From NCBI GenBank assembly GCA_902598295.1, contig CACKBA010000012.1, positions 1 through 32,656 on the forward strand: a DNA stretch of 32,656 bases. Direction: 5' to 3'. Below are positions 8,221-17,202 of the stretch, one piece after another; positions within the stretch are counted from its first letter, which is position 1, and every line of letters begins with the position of its first letter. The notes under the pieces are model-generated. The model made no database searches. It saw only the letters and a list, made by a program, of their open reading frames with translations, and was not told the DNA's origin. This stretch comes from an uncultured Bacteroidota bacterium (GTDB taxonomy: Bacteria > Bacteroidota > Bacteroidia > Flavobacteriales > Flavobacteriaceae). A program made the position numbers and the translations under genes.

Positions 8221-9039
8221 ATGTTAGTATCTATTCAGGGTATAAAAGGTTCTTATCATCACGACGTTGCTTGTGCGTTATATGGAGATAAAGTAAATAT
8301 TTTAGAATGTTTATCATTTGATAAGATGGCAGAAAGTGTTTTTGAATCAAAAGCACAAATAGGAATTATGGCAATTGAAAACTCAATTGCAGGTTCCATA
8401 ATTCCAAACTATGCTATAATTGATAAACTAAATTTAAAGATTGTAGGTGAGTATTATATTAATATAAATCATAACTTGTTGGTCTACAAGGGAGTGAAAA
8501 TTTCTGATGTTGAAAAAATATCTTCCCATCCTATGGCATTTTTACAGTGCAAGGATTACCTAAAAAAAATTGATAAGATACTTATTGAAGATGTAGATAC
8601 TGCTCATGTTGCAAAATTAATTTCGGAACAAAAATTAAAAAATGTTGCTGCAATCGCTAGCGTAAATGCAGCAAAAATTTATGGATTGAAAATTTTGGAA
8701 AAAAATATACAATCTGTAAACTATAATCAAACTCGCTTTGTGATAATATCAAAAAAAGTCGATCCAAAAATAAAAGAGCTAGCAAATAAAGCTTCCATTA
8801 AATTTATCTTGAGTCATAGAAATGGAAGTCTTGCAAACGTTTTAAATATAATTGCAAACTATGATATAAATCTAACAAAAATTCAAAGCATTCCAATTGT
8901 TGAATCACCATGGAAATACTCTTTTTTTGTTGACTTAACTTTTCCAAGTTTAAAGAATTATAGAAATTGTTTCAATGATTTAATGTCAGTTTCTGAGGAT
9001 ATTAAAGAATTTGGAGTTTATAATAATTTTAAAAAATGA
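8221..9039 (+). CDS. pheA: Prephenate dehydratase with C-terminal ACT domain
   Basis: This 272-residue enzyme converts prephenate to phenylpyruvate, the committed step to phenylalanine. It opens with SIQGIKGSYHHDVA, has the family IENSIAGSI motif, the catalytic TRF (NYNQTRFVI), and a C-terminal ACT domain (GSLANVLNII, NLTKIQSIP, KYSFFVDL). The Phe-binding ESRP motif of well-studied PheA enzymes is QSIP here. A TTG at 8215 opens the same frame but lies in the terminator T run, so the ATG at 8221 is chosen. No chorismate mutase domain is fused; that activity comes from the gene at 11037. The stop overlaps the next start (ATGA). Confidence 0.93.
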   Translation: MLVSIQGIKGSYHHDVACALYGDKVNILECLSFDKMAESVFESKAQIGIMAIENSIAGSIIPNYAIIDKLNLKIVGEYYININHNLLVYKGVKISDVEKISSHPMAFLQCKDYLKKIDKILIEDVDTAHVAKLISEQKLKNVAAIASVNAAKIYGLKILEKNIQSVNYNQTRFVIISKKVDPKIKELANKASIKFILSHRNGSLANVLNIIANYDINLTKIQSIPIVESPWKYSFFVDLTFPSLKNYRNCFNDLMSVSEDIKEFGVYNNFKK

Positions 9040-10184
9040 TAAAACCTGCGCAAAGATTAAACGATATTAAAGAGTACTACTTTTCAACAAAGTTGAGGGA
9101 GATTAGTGAACTTAACAGAAGAGGTAAAAATATAATTAATATGGGAATTGGTAATCCTGATTTATCACCACCTGAAAATGTAAGCAATGCACTAGAAAAA
9201 GCAACAAAAGATAGTGGTTCGCACAAGTATCAACCTTACAAGGGTATTAATCAACTTAGAATGAGTATCTCAGATTTTTACAGAAAAAATTACAATGTAT
9301 CCTTGGATTATGAGAACAACATCTTACCTCTAATCGGTTCAAAAGAAGGGATAATGCATATTTCATTAGCATTTCTTAATAAAGGTGATAAAGTTTTAAT
9401 ACCAAATCCAGGTTATCCAAGTTATAAATCAATATCAAAATTAGTAGGTGCAGAACCACTGTTTTACCCTCTTCTTGAAAAAAATAATTGGCTTCCAGAT
9501 TTAGATTCACTAAAATTATTAGTATCCGATAATGTAAAATTGATGTGGATAAATTATCCTAATATGCCAACAGGTAAAAATTCAAATATTGAGTTTTTTA
9601 AAAAAATATATGATTTTGCAGCTTCTAATGATATTCTTGTAATTAATGATAATCCTTACAGCTTTATTTTAAATGAGAACCCACTGAGCTTTTTGTCTGT
9701 TGATTCCAGTTTTAATCATTGTTTGGAACTTAATTCATTGAGTAAGTCCCACAATATGGCAGGATGGAGAGTTGGTATGGTTGTGGGTTCCAAAAAAAAT
9801 ATAGATACAATTCTTAAGGTTAAATCTAATATCGATTCTGGTATGTATTATGGTATTCAAAAGGGTGCAATTGAGGCACTGTGTTTGAACAGGTCATGGT
9901 ACACATCACTCAATAAGATTTACAGAAAAAGAAGAGAAATTGTTTATAAAATTTGCGATAAACTAAAGTTGACATATGATAAAAATTCATCTGGTATGTT
10001 TGTTTGGGCAAAAATCAAAAGCCTAGATATATCATCAACGGAATTTGTTGATAATCTTCTTTACAATAAAGAAATTTTTATTACCCCAGGATCAATTTTT
10101 GGAACAAATGGTGAAGGGTATGTTAGGCTTTCACTCTGTTTGAGTCAAGATAAATTAAAAGAGGCATTAAATAAATTATTATGA
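9036..10184 (+). CDS. PLP-dependent class I aminotransferase, likely aromatic
   Basis: This 382-residue fold-type I aminotransferase has the PLP-binding Lys237 in SLSKSHNMAGWRVG, the NYPNMPTG signature (173-180), Asp205 and Tyr208 in NDNPY, and the carboxylate-binding Arg in YVRLSLCL near the C-terminus. Its place between prephenate dehydratase and prephenate dehydrogenase, with 4-nt overlaps on both sides, suggests that it transaminates phenylpyruvate and 4-hydroxyphenylpyruvate to Phe and Tyr. Aspartate or other 2-oxo acid substrates cannot be excluded from sequence. The NNPTG consensus reads NMPTG. Confidence 0.88.
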   Translation: MIKPAQRLNDIKEYYFSTKLREISELNRRGKNIINMGIGNPDLSPPENVSNALEKATKDSGSHKYQPYKGINQLRMSISDFYRKNYNVSLDYENNILPLIGSKEGIMHISLAFLNKGDKVLIPNPGYPSYKSISKLVGAEPLFYPLLEKNNWLPDLDSLKLLVSDNVKLMWINYPNMPTGKNSNIEFFKKIYDFAASNDILVINDNPYSFILNENPLSFLSVDSSFNHCLELNSLSKSHNMAGWRVGMVVGSKKNIDTILKVKSNIDSGMYYGIQKGAIEALCLNRSWYTSLNKIYRKRREIVYKICDKLKLTYDKNSSGMFVWAKIKSLDISSTEFVDNLLYNKEIFITPGSIFGTNGEGYVRLSLCLSQDKLKEALNKLL

Positions 10185-11035
10185 AACTTGGTATAATAGG
10201 TATTGGTTTAATGGGAGGCTCTTTTGCTCATGATTTTCGATCTACATATAAAAATTCAAAAATTTATGGCTTTGATGTCGACATTGAAAATTGTCAATAT
10301 TCAATTGACAATAAAATTGTGGATGAATTATTAAATGAAACAAGTTGTAAAGAGTTAGATTTTCTTATTGTTTCAGTACCTGTTCATATTATACCTAATG
10401 TTATTAAAAAGTATTTAGATTTTGTTGGACCCAATACATTAGTTATTGATTTGGGTTCAACCAAAAACAGTATATGTAATTTTTTAGATACTCATCCAAA
10501 AAGAGATCAATTCTTAGCAGCACATCCAATTGCAGGCACAGAGAATAGTGGTCCAAAATCTGCTGTTAAAGACCTATATAAAAATTCGACAATTATTATA
10601 TGTGAGTCTGATAAAACTAGGTTAGAATTGCTGGAAAAAGCCTTTAAATTATTTAAAAATTTAAAGATGAAAATTATTGATATGAATCCCTTAGACCACG
10701 ATAAAAATATTGCTTATGTATCTCATTTATCTCACATATCATCTTTCATGTTAGCTAAAACCGTTATTGAAAAGAAATTACTTAGAAAAAATATTTTTGA
10801 TTTAGCAGGCAGTGGTTTTGAGTCAACTGTCAGGTTAGCTAAAAGTTCACCTGAAACATGGAGCTCAATTTTCAATGATAATAAATCCAACATTTTAGAA
10901 GCGTTAAATGAGTATATTGATAACTTAAACAACATAAAAAGTCTAATAGAAAAAAGTAAAAATGATTTAATTTTTGATGAGTTAAATAAAATAAATTTAA
11001 TAAGAGAAATTTTATTAGGAATTAAAATAAAATAA
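10181..11035 (+). CDS. tyrA: Prephenate dehydrogenase
   Basis: This 284-residue NAD-dependent enzyme oxidatively decarboxylates prephenate to 4-hydroxyphenylpyruvate for tyrosine. The Rossmann glycine motif GIGLMGGSF is at 7-15, the conserved HPIAGTENSGP at 115-125 carries the substrate-site His115, and SHLSH is at 181-185. There is no ACT or chorismate mutase extension, so no built-in Tyr feedback domain is visible. It overlaps the aminotransferase by 4 nt and is followed after 1 nt by the DAHP synthase fusion gene. Confidence 0.92.
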   Translation: MKLGIIGIGLMGGSFAHDFRSTYKNSKIYGFDVDIENCQYSIDNKIVDELLNETSCKELDFLIVSVPVHIIPNVIKKYLDFVGPNTLVIDLGSTKNSICNFLDTHPKRDQFLAAHPIAGTENSGPKSAVKDLYKNSTIIICESDKTRLELLEKAFKLFKNLKMKIIDMNPLDHDKNIAYVSHLSHISSFMLAKTVIEKKLLRKNIFDLAGSGFESTVRLAKSSPETWSSIFNDNKSNILEALNEYIDNLNNIKSLIEKSKNDLIFDELNKINLIREILLGIKIK

Positions 11036-11036
11036 A

Positions 11037-12119
11037 ATGAAAAATAATACTAAACTTAAAGGTTGGCTAGACGATTTTAATCTTGATCACCCATTGGTGA
11101 TCGCTGGACCTTGTAGTGCAGAAACTGAATCCCAGGTTTTGCAAATTGCTCATGAACTAAAAAATAGTGATGTTTCAATTTTTAGAGCTGGTATTTGGAA
11201 ACCCAGAACTCGCCCAGGAAATTTTGAAGGTGTTGGATCTATAGGTTTAAAATGGCTTCAGAAAGTGAAACAAGAAACAGGACTTTTAATAACAACTGAA
11301 GTTGCAAATCAAAATCATGTTAAACTTGCTCTTGATCATGATGTAGATGTTCTATGGATTGGAGCTAGATCAACTGTTAGTCCTTTTATAGTTCAAGAAA
11401 TTGCAGATGCACTCAAAAATACAGATAAAATTGTGCTTTTGAAGAATCCTGTTAATCCTGATCTTTCCCTATGGTATGGTGGGATTGAAAGATTGTATAC
11501 TGCTAATATTAAAAAACTAGGTGTTATACATAGAGGTTTTTCAACCTACACTAAGACAAAATTTAGAAATAATCCTGAATGGCAGATTCCAATTGAACTA
11601 CAAAATAGGTTTCCAGATTTGCCATTGATTTGTGATCCCTCTCACATATGTGGAAGAAGAGATATTATTCAAGAAATTTCTCAAAAAGCACTTGACCTAA
11701 ACTTTGATGGTTTGATGATTGAAACTCATAATGACCCCGACACTGCTTGGAGTGATGCTGCACAACAAATAACTCCAAAAAATTTAATTAAACTCATGAA
11801 AGATTTGGTAATTAGGAACGAGTTGATTGAAGAGCGTAGTTTTATTAATGAATTAGAAAATTTGAGGGAAAAAATTGATGATGCAGATTCACAAATTTTG
11901 GATATACTTGGAAATAGAATGAAGATCTCTGATGAAATTGGTAAGATTAAGAAAAAACAAAATGTTGCAATTCTACAGTCGGAAAGATGGAAAGATATTT
12001 TAAAAAAAATGATTTCAGACGGTAAAGAAAAGGGGTTAAGTGAAGATTTTATTTTAAAAATATTTAAAGCTATTCATCAAGAATCAATTAATCATCAAGA
12101 AAAAATTTTGAAAAATTAA
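11037..12119 (+). CDS. Bifunctional DAHP synthase / chorismate mutase
   Basis: This 360-residue fusion carries the first step of the shikimate pathway and the branch-point step to prephenate. The N-terminal part (about 1-260) is a DAHP synthase of the KDO8P-synthase-like type: GPCSAETE with metal ligand Cys26, KPRTRPGNF (55-63), CDPSHICGRR with His203, and ETHNDPDTAWSDA supplying Glu229 and Asp240. The C-terminal part (about 270-358) is an AroQ-type all-helical chorismate mutase with Arg277, Arg294 and Lys305 in the expected order. This domain order is the usual one in Bacteroidota. It is preceded by tyrA and its stop overlaps the rsgA start (TAATG). Confidence 0.93.
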   Translation: MKNNTKLKGWLDDFNLDHPLVIAGPCSAETESQVLQIAHELKNSDVSIFRAGIWKPRTRPGNFEGVGSIGLKWLQKVKQETGLLITTEVANQNHVKLALDHDVDVLWIGARSTVSPFIVQEIADALKNTDKIVLLKNPVNPDLSLWYGGIERLYTANIKKLGVIHRGFSTYTKTKFRNNPEWQIPIELQNRFPDLPLICDPSHICGRRDIIQEISQKALDLNFDGLMIETHNDPDTAWSDAAQQITPKNLIKLMKDLVIRNELIEERSFINELENLREKIDDADSQILDILGNRMKISDEIGKIKKKQNVAILQSERWKDILKKMISDGKEKGLSEDFILKIFKAIHQESINHQEKILKN

Positions 12120-13030
12120 TGCAAGGTTTAGTTTACAAGTCAACAGGGAGCTGGTACTCGGTAAAAGATAAAAAAAGCAGTTTTATTGAATGTAAACTTG
12201 CTGGAAAACTAAGAAATTCAGATTTAAAGTCTACAAATCCTGTATGTACTGGTGACTTTGTAACAATAAAAATTGATAAAAATAAAACACCTGTCATCGA
12301 ATCGGTTTTAAATCGAAAAAATTACATAATAAGAAAGTCAGTTAAACTCTCAAAACAATATCAAATAATAGCTTCTAATATAGACATATGTTTTTTGATA
12401 ATAACTATTTCTAGACCTCAAACATCTACAATGTTTATTGACAGATTTTTGGCATCCAATTTCGCATATAATATTGATACGTGTCTTTTGTTTAATAAGA
12501 TTGATGACTTGGAAATTGAAGAAAAATCCAAAGTAGATGAATTATTCGATTTATATAAAAGTATAGGTTATAAATGTTTTAAAATCTCAGGAAAAAAATT
12601 ATTAAATCTTGATTCCTTAGTATCTGAAATGAAAAACAAAACCTGTGTATTTACAGGTCACAGTGGTTCTGGGAAATCAACTTTGTTGAACTCAATAGAT
12701 AGTTCATTAAATATTAAAACATCCCCAATTTCAAGTTCAAATTTGACGGGTCAACATACCACCACATTTTCAAAGATGTATGATTTAAAAAACGGATCAA
12801 AAATAATTGATACACCTGGAATTAAAGGCTTCGGACTCTATGATTTCGATGAGGCTCAGCTTAAAGATTGTTTTATGGAGTTTTTGAAATACAATGACTG
12901 TAAATACAACGACTGTTTACACAAAGACGAACCAGGTTGTGATGTAAAGTCAGCAGTTGATAAGGGGTTTATTTCTGAAAGTAGATATAAAAATTATTTG
13001 GAACTTTTTTCCGATTTAAATGGTATTTAA
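12119..13030 (+). CDS. rsgA: Ribosome small subunit-dependent GTPase A
   Basis: This 303-residue circularly permuted GTPase helps the late maturation of the 30S subunit. An N-terminal OB fold (about 1-70) is followed by G4 NKID (126-129), then G1 GHSGSGKST (180-188), then G3 DTPG (231-234), the permuted order typical of RsgA. The C-terminal zinc site has Cys261, Cys266, His268 and Cys274. The start overlaps the previous stop, so it is translated as part of the aromatic operon. Confidence 0.95.
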   Translation: MQGLVYKSTGSWYSVKDKKSSFIECKLAGKLRNSDLKSTNPVCTGDFVTIKIDKNKTPVIESVLNRKNYIIRKSVKLSKQYQIIASNIDICFLIITISRPQTSTMFIDRFLASNFAYNIDTCLLFNKIDDLEIEEKSKVDELFDLYKSIGYKCFKISGKKLLNLDSLVSEMKNKTCVFTGHSGSGKSTLLNSIDSSLNIKTSPISSSNLTGQHTTTFSKMYDLKNGSKIIDTPGIKGFGLYDFDEAQLKDCFMEFLKYNDCKYNDCLHKDEPGCDVKSAVDKGFISESRYKNYLELFSDLNGI

Positions 13031-13036
13031 TTTGAA

Positions 13037-13489
13037 ATGAAAATAGTTATTCAGAGGGTCAAAAGTGCAGAACTTTTTGTTGAAAACAAGTTTTACTCAA
13101 AAATAGGATTTGGATTGATGGTATTAGTTGCTATATCTAAGGAAGACAAACAGGAAGATATAAATTGGATAGCCAACAAATTAGTGAATTTGAGAATATT
13201 TAATGATGAAAATAATCAAATGAACCTTTCAGTCACTGATGTTGAAGGAGATTTAATGATTGTTAGCCAATTTACATTATACGCATCTACAAAAAAAGGC
13301 AATAGACCATCGTTTATACAATCTGCTAGTGGAAAATTTGCAGAAAAAGTATATTTAGATTTCATTGATATGCTTAACAGAATTTATAAGTTTAAAGTAA
13401 AAACTGGTAAATTTGGTACATATATGAATATAGTTTTAAATAATGATGGACCTGTTACTATCGTTATTGATTCTAAATCCAAAGAATAG
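13037..13489 (+). CDS. dtd: D-aminoacyl-tRNA deacylase
   Basis: This 150-residue enzyme removes D-amino acids, classically D-tyrosine, from mischarged tRNA. The family motifs SQFTLYA (77-83) and NDGPVT (136-141, with the Gly-cis-Pro pair Gly138-Pro139) are both present and the length is standard. It follows rsgA after 6 bp inside an operon for Phe and Tyr synthesis, a suggestive setting for an enzyme that polices D-Tyr-tRNA. Confidence 0.95.
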   Translation: MKIVIQRVKSAELFVENKFYSKIGFGLMVLVAISKEDKQEDINWIANKLVNLRIFNDENNQMNLSVTDVEGDLMIVSQFTLYASTKKGNRPSFIQSASGKFAEKVYLDFIDMLNRIYKFKVKTGKFGTYMNIVLNNDGPVTIVIDSKSKE

Positions 13490-13490
13490 T

Positions 13491-13817
13491 ATGAACTTAA
13501 AAAAATTACAAATAGTAGTTGATGAATGGATAAAAAAATATGGAGTTAGATATTTCGATGAACTTACTAATATGGCTCAATTGACTGAAGAAGTTGGGGA
13601 AGTTGCAAGAATTATATCTCGAAAGTATGGTGAACAGTCTTTTAAAGAAAATGAAGAGTTATCTGATTTGGGTGAGGAACTTGCAGATGTTTTATTTGTT
13701 TTAATTTGTATTGCAAATCAAACTGGTATTGATCTAGAGTCATCATTCATAAATAAATTGAATCAAAAAACAGCACGTGATAAATCAAGACATATGGATA
13801 ATCCTAAACTCAAGTGA
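13491..13817 (+). CDS. MazG-like nucleotide pyrophosphohydrolase
   Basis: This 108-residue all-alpha protein resembles the single-domain MazG-like NTP pyrophosphohydrolases. Two acidic clusters that bind Mg2+ are visible: LTEEVGEVAR and the later LGEELADVLFVL. The same frame stays open 16 codons further upstream, but those codons lie inside dtd, and the ATG at 13491 immediately follows the dtd stop, so it is the better start. The substrate (canonical or damaged NTP) is unknown. Its stop overlaps the aroA GTG start. Confidence 0.85.
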   Translation: MNLKKLQIVVDEWIKKYGVRYFDELTNMAQLTEEVGEVARIISRKYGEQSFKENEELSDLGEELADVLFVLICIANQTGIDLESSFINKLNQKTARDKSRHMDNPKLK

Positions 13818-15049
13818 ACACTCTTAAAATTTCAGGATTTAATATAGTCTCTAACGAAAAGATTATTATTTCTGGGTCAAAAAGTGAATCAAATAGAGTT
13901 TTAATTCTGAAATATTTATTTAACAGTAACATAATAATCAATAATTTATCAACCTCTGACGACACCAAAGTTTTATTAAAGGCTTTAGAAAATCAAACAG
14001 ATATAATTGACATCCATCATGCGGGTACAGCAATGAGATTCTTAACATCATTTTATGCTGTAACTAATAAAAAAAATATAACATTGACCGGTTCGGATAG
14101 AATGCTACAAAGACCCATAGGAGAACTTGTTGATTCGCTAAAAAGTTTAGGTGCAGATATTATTTATGAGAAAGAAATAGGTTATCCCCCATTGAGATTT
14201 AATGGTTTTAATCAAATGAATAAATCAATTGAGTTAAGATCCGATATCAGCAGTCAATTTATTTCTTCACTAATGTTAGTTGCTCCCTATCTTAATGATG
14301 GTTTACAAATAAAGTTAGTTGGAAACATTTTTTCTAGACCATATATTTTATTAACATGTGAGTTAATGAAAAACTTTGGTTTTGATTGCTTTATTAATAA
14401 AGATGAAATCAAAATTATTCCACACAAAAAAATATCAATAAAAAATTATTCTATAGAATCTGACTGGAGTTCTGCCTCTTATTTGTATTCAATTGTTGCT
14501 CTTTCTGGTATTGAGTTAAATTTATCCTCATTCAAATCAAACAGTTTACAAGGTGATAGCAAATTGTCCAAACTTTATGAAAATTTTGGAGTTAAAACTT
14601 ATTTTGAAGATGACGAAATTATTTTAAAAAAATCAAAATCTCATAGAATAAAAAAATTTATTGAATTAAACCTAATTGAAAATCCTGACCTAGCACAAAC
14701 AATAATAGTTACCAGTCTTGGTTTATCAGTTCATACAAAATTGACTGGATTAAACACTCTGAAGATTAAAGAAACCGACAGGTTAATTGCATTAAAAAAT
14801 GAAATTACTAAATTCAATACGGATGTAATAATTGATGAAAACTCTATTGAAATCAAAAACTTTCCAAAAAAACTTCCTGAAAACGTTGAAATAGATACCT
14901 ATAACGATCATAGAATGGCATTAGCATTTTCGCCATTATCTGTTTTGGTTAACTTAGTAATCAATGATTGTAATGTAATATCCAAATCATTCCCAGAATA
15001 TTGGACTATTTTAAAAAAATTAAATTTTAATTTAAAATTTGATAATTAA
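13814..15049 (+). CDS. aroA: 3-phosphoshikimate 1-carboxyvinyltransferase (EPSP synthase)
   Basis: This 411-residue enzyme joins shikimate-3-phosphate and PEP, the sixth step to chorismate. GSKSESNR (21-28) holds the PEP/S3P-binding Lys23, followed by AGTAMRFLTSF, GSDRMLQRPI, the SSQF element, WSSASY, KIKETDRL and YNDHRMAL, all in family order. The length is a little below the usual 420-440. The start is GTG, overlapping the previous TGA (GTGA), and no ATG fits. An AT-only inverted repeat covers its last codons. It is probably the last gene of the attenuated operon, because a good promoter for queA follows. Confidence 0.93.
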   Translation: MNTLKISGFNIVSNEKIIISGSKSESNRVLILKYLFNSNIIINNLSTSDDTKVLLKALENQTDIIDIHHAGTAMRFLTSFYAVTNKKNITLTGSDRMLQRPIGELVDSLKSLGADIIYEKEIGYPPLRFNGFNQMNKSIELRSDISSQFISSLMLVAPYLNDGLQIKLVGNIFSRPYILLTCELMKNFGFDCFINKDEIKIIPHKKISIKNYSIESDWSSASYLYSIVALSGIELNLSSFKSNSLQGDSKLSKLYENFGVKTYFEDDEIILKKSKSHRIKKFIELNLIENPDLAQTIIVTSLGLSVHTKLTGLNTLKIKETDRLIALKNEITKFNTDVIIDENSIEIKNFPKKLPENVEIDTYNDHRMALAFSPLSVLVNLVINDCNVISKSFPEYWTILKKLNFNLKFDN

Positions 15050-15061
15050 TCGCTTTTTTTC

Positions 15062-15093
15062 TTGACAACCCCCATTTCCAAAATGTATATTTG
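15062..15093 (+). promoter_or_regulatory. Predicted promoter of the queA operon
   Basis: TTG (15062-15064, in TTGAC) and TATATTTG (15086-15093) are both exact matches to the flavobacterial consensus TTG-N17-23-TAnnTTTG, with a 21-nt spacer. Transcription would begin near 15099, about 12 nt before the queA ATG. Confidence 0.72.
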
Positions 15094-15110
15094 CGCATTC
15101 AAATTTACAT

Positions 15111-16160
15111 ATGAAACTATCTAATTTTAATTATGAACTGCCAAAAGATTTATTGGCAGAATATCCTTCTGATCAACGCGATGAATCCAGACTGATGATT
15201 TTGGACAGAAAAAATCAAAAAATTGAACATAAAACTTTCAAAGATTTAATTGATTATTTTGATGACGGAGATGTTTTTGTACTAAATAATACAAAAGTTT
15301 TTCCCGCCCGTTTGATGGGGAATAAAGAGAAAACAGGTGCTAGTATTGAGGTTTTTCTTTTAAGAGAGTTGAATAGAGACCAACGTCTTTGGGATGTTTT
15401 AGTTGACCCAGCCAGAAAAATTAGGATTGGAAATAAATTATATTTTGGAGATGACGATAGTCTTGTTGCCGAAGTTATTGATAATACAACCTCTCGAGGA
15501 AGGACTCTGCGTTTTTTATATGATGGTTCATATGAAGAGTTTAGAAATAAACTTTTAGATCTTGGTCAAACACCTTTGCCAAAATATATTAAAAGAGACG
15601 AAGAAGAATTAGATAAAGACAGATATCAAACAATATATGCAAAACATGAAGGTGCGGTAGCAGCACCAACAGCGGGCTTGCACTTCTCTAAACATTTGTT
15701 AAAAAGATTACAAATTAAGGGTATCAATTTGGCTGAAATAACATTGCATGTTGGGTTAGGAACCTTTAACCCGGTTGAAGTTGAGGACTTATCTAAACAT
15801 AAAATGGATTCCGAAGAATTATTCATTGATACACAAGCATCAAATTATGTAAATAATGCACTCAAAAATAAAAATAAAATTTGTGCGGTAGGTACTACTG
15901 TAATGAGGGGTCTTGAGTCTTCAGTTTCGTCTATGGGCACCTTGAATCCATACAATGGTTGGACACATAAATTTATATTTCCACCATACAAGTTTAGCAT
16001 AGCAGATTCATTAATAACCAACTTTCATATGCCAAAATCAACACTTCTTATGATGGTTTCAGCATTTTGTGGGCATGATTTTGTAATGGAAGCATATTCC
16101 GAAGCAATTAAAGAAAAGTATAGGTTTTATTCATATGGTGATGCAATGCTGATAATTTAA
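15111..16160 (+). CDS. queA: S-adenosylmethionine:tRNA ribosyltransferase-isomerase
   Basis: This 349-residue enzyme transfers the ribosyl part of SAM to preQ1 in tRNA, making epoxyqueuosine at the wobble position. The N-terminus ([20 protein letters not shown]), the central [10 protein letters not shown] and the following [14 protein letters not shown] are family signatures, and the C-terminal [18 protein letters not shown] is typical. The length is normal. It starts a new transcription unit behind a strong promoter match and is followed by rlmN after 1 nt. Confidence 0.95.
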   Translation: MKLSNFNYELPKDLLAEYPSDQRDESRLMILDRKNQKIEHKTFKDLIDYFDDGDVFVLNNTKVFPARLMGNKEKTGASIEVFLLRELNRDQRLWDVLVDPARKIRIGNKLYFGDDDSLVAEVIDNTTSRGRTLRFLYDGSYEEFRNKLLDLGQTPLPKYIKRDEEELDKDRYQTIYAKHEGAVAAPTAGLHFSKHLLKRLQIKGINLAEITLHVGLGTFNPVEVEDLSKHKMDSEELFIDTQASNYVNNALKNKNKICAVGTTVMRGLESSVSSMGTLNPYNGWTHKFIFPPYKFSIADSLITNFHMPKSTLLMMVSAFCGHDFVMEAYSEAIKEKYRFYSYGDAMLII

Positions 16161-16161
16161 T

Positions 16162-17199
16162 ATGCATATAAGCTCTGACATAAGATCATTAGATATAGAA
16201 AAACTTGAAAGAATTTTGTTAAAACAAAATTTTGAAAAGTACAGAGCAACCCAGATTTTTGATTGGTTGAGTAAAGGAGATACTCGATCATTTGACCAGA
16301 TGAAGAATTTACCCAAAGACTTAATTCTGTTTTTAAATTCCAGATTTATAATTAATAATGTTATAATTAAATTGGTAACAAAAAGTGATGACGGCACTGT
16401 TAAGTTTTTGCTTTCTCTCTGTGATGATAATATAATTGAGGCTGTTTTAATTCCATCAGAAAATAGAATTACTGCTTGTGTTTCTTGTCAAGTTGGTTGT
16501 AGTCTGGACTGTGATTTTTGTGCAACAGCAAAAATTAAAAGAATGAGAAATCTTGACTTTTATGAAATATTTGATCAGTCAATGATTCTAAATTTTGAGT
16601 CTGTTAAATTGTTTGGTAAATCAATATCAAATATTGTTTTCATGGGAATGGGGGAACCCTTATTAAATTATAAAAATGTTTTGAAGGCCATTGAAATGAT
16701 TTGTTCAAAAAAAGGTATTGGAATTTCCAAGAAGAAGATTACAGTATCTACATCTGGAATGTCAAAAATCATAAAACTTTTAGCTGATAACAATGCAAAA
16801 TTTAAATTGGCTGTATCACTTCACTCTGCAATAGAAAAAACAAGAAATGATATTATGCCGTTTTCAAAAGATTTCCCTCTTTCAGAACTGATGGATAGTT
16901 TAAATTATTGGTATAAAAAAACCAAATCAAAAGTTACAATTGAATATTTGGTATGGGAATCTATAAATGATAATATGGATCATATTAAAAGTCTAGTTGA
17001 ATTTTGTAAAAGAGTTCCCTCTAAAGTCAATATTATAGAATTTAATGATATCGGATATTTAAAATTTAAGCGTGCTGAAACCAGTTGGATTCAAAAATAT
17101 ATTGAAATTCTTAAGATTAATAACATTCCTGTAAGTATAAGAAGATCTAGGGGGCAAGATATAAATGCTGCATGCGGACAATTAGCAAATAAAATATAA
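16162..17199 (+). CDS. rlmN: 23S rRNA/tRNA adenine-C2 methyltransferase, radical SAM
   Basis: This 345-residue radical SAM enzyme methylates C2 of A2503 in 23S rRNA and A37 of some tRNAs. The cluster motif CxxxCxxC is Cys113, Cys117 and Cys120 in QVGCSLDCDFCATA. Cys106 corresponds to the conserved Cys118 of the E. coli protein, and the methyl-carrying C-terminal Cys is Cys338 in AACGQLA. GMGEPLLNY marks the SAM-binding region. It sits 1 nt after queA, so two RNA modification enzymes are co-expressed. Confidence 0.95.
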   Translation: MHISSDIRSLDIEKLERILLKQNFEKYRATQIFDWLSKGDTRSFDQMKNLPKDLILFLNSRFIINNVIIKLVTKSDDGTVKFLLSLCDDNIIEAVLIPSENRITACVSCQVGCSLDCDFCATAKIKRMRNLDFYEIFDQSMILNFESVKLFGKSISNIVFMGMGEPLLNYKNVLKAIEMICSKKGIGISKKKITVSTSGMSKIIKLLADNNAKFKLAVSLHSAIEKTRNDIMPFSKDFPLSELMDSLNYWYKKTKSKVTIEYLVWESINDNMDHIKSLVEFCKRVPSKVNIIEFNDIGYLKFKRAETSWIQKYIEILKINNIPVSIRRSRGQDINAACGQLANKI

Positions 17200-17202
17200 A
17201 TT

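Noticed and set aside
13443-13490. Sixteen extra N-terminal codons for the MazG-like gene
   Set aside because: They lie wholly inside dtd in another frame, while an ATG follows the dtd stop directly.
15022-15040. AT-only inverted repeat (AAATTTTA / TAAAATTT) at the end of aroA as terminator
   Set aside because: No G-C pairs, inside coding sequence, and the nearest T run is 13 nt away; likely composition.
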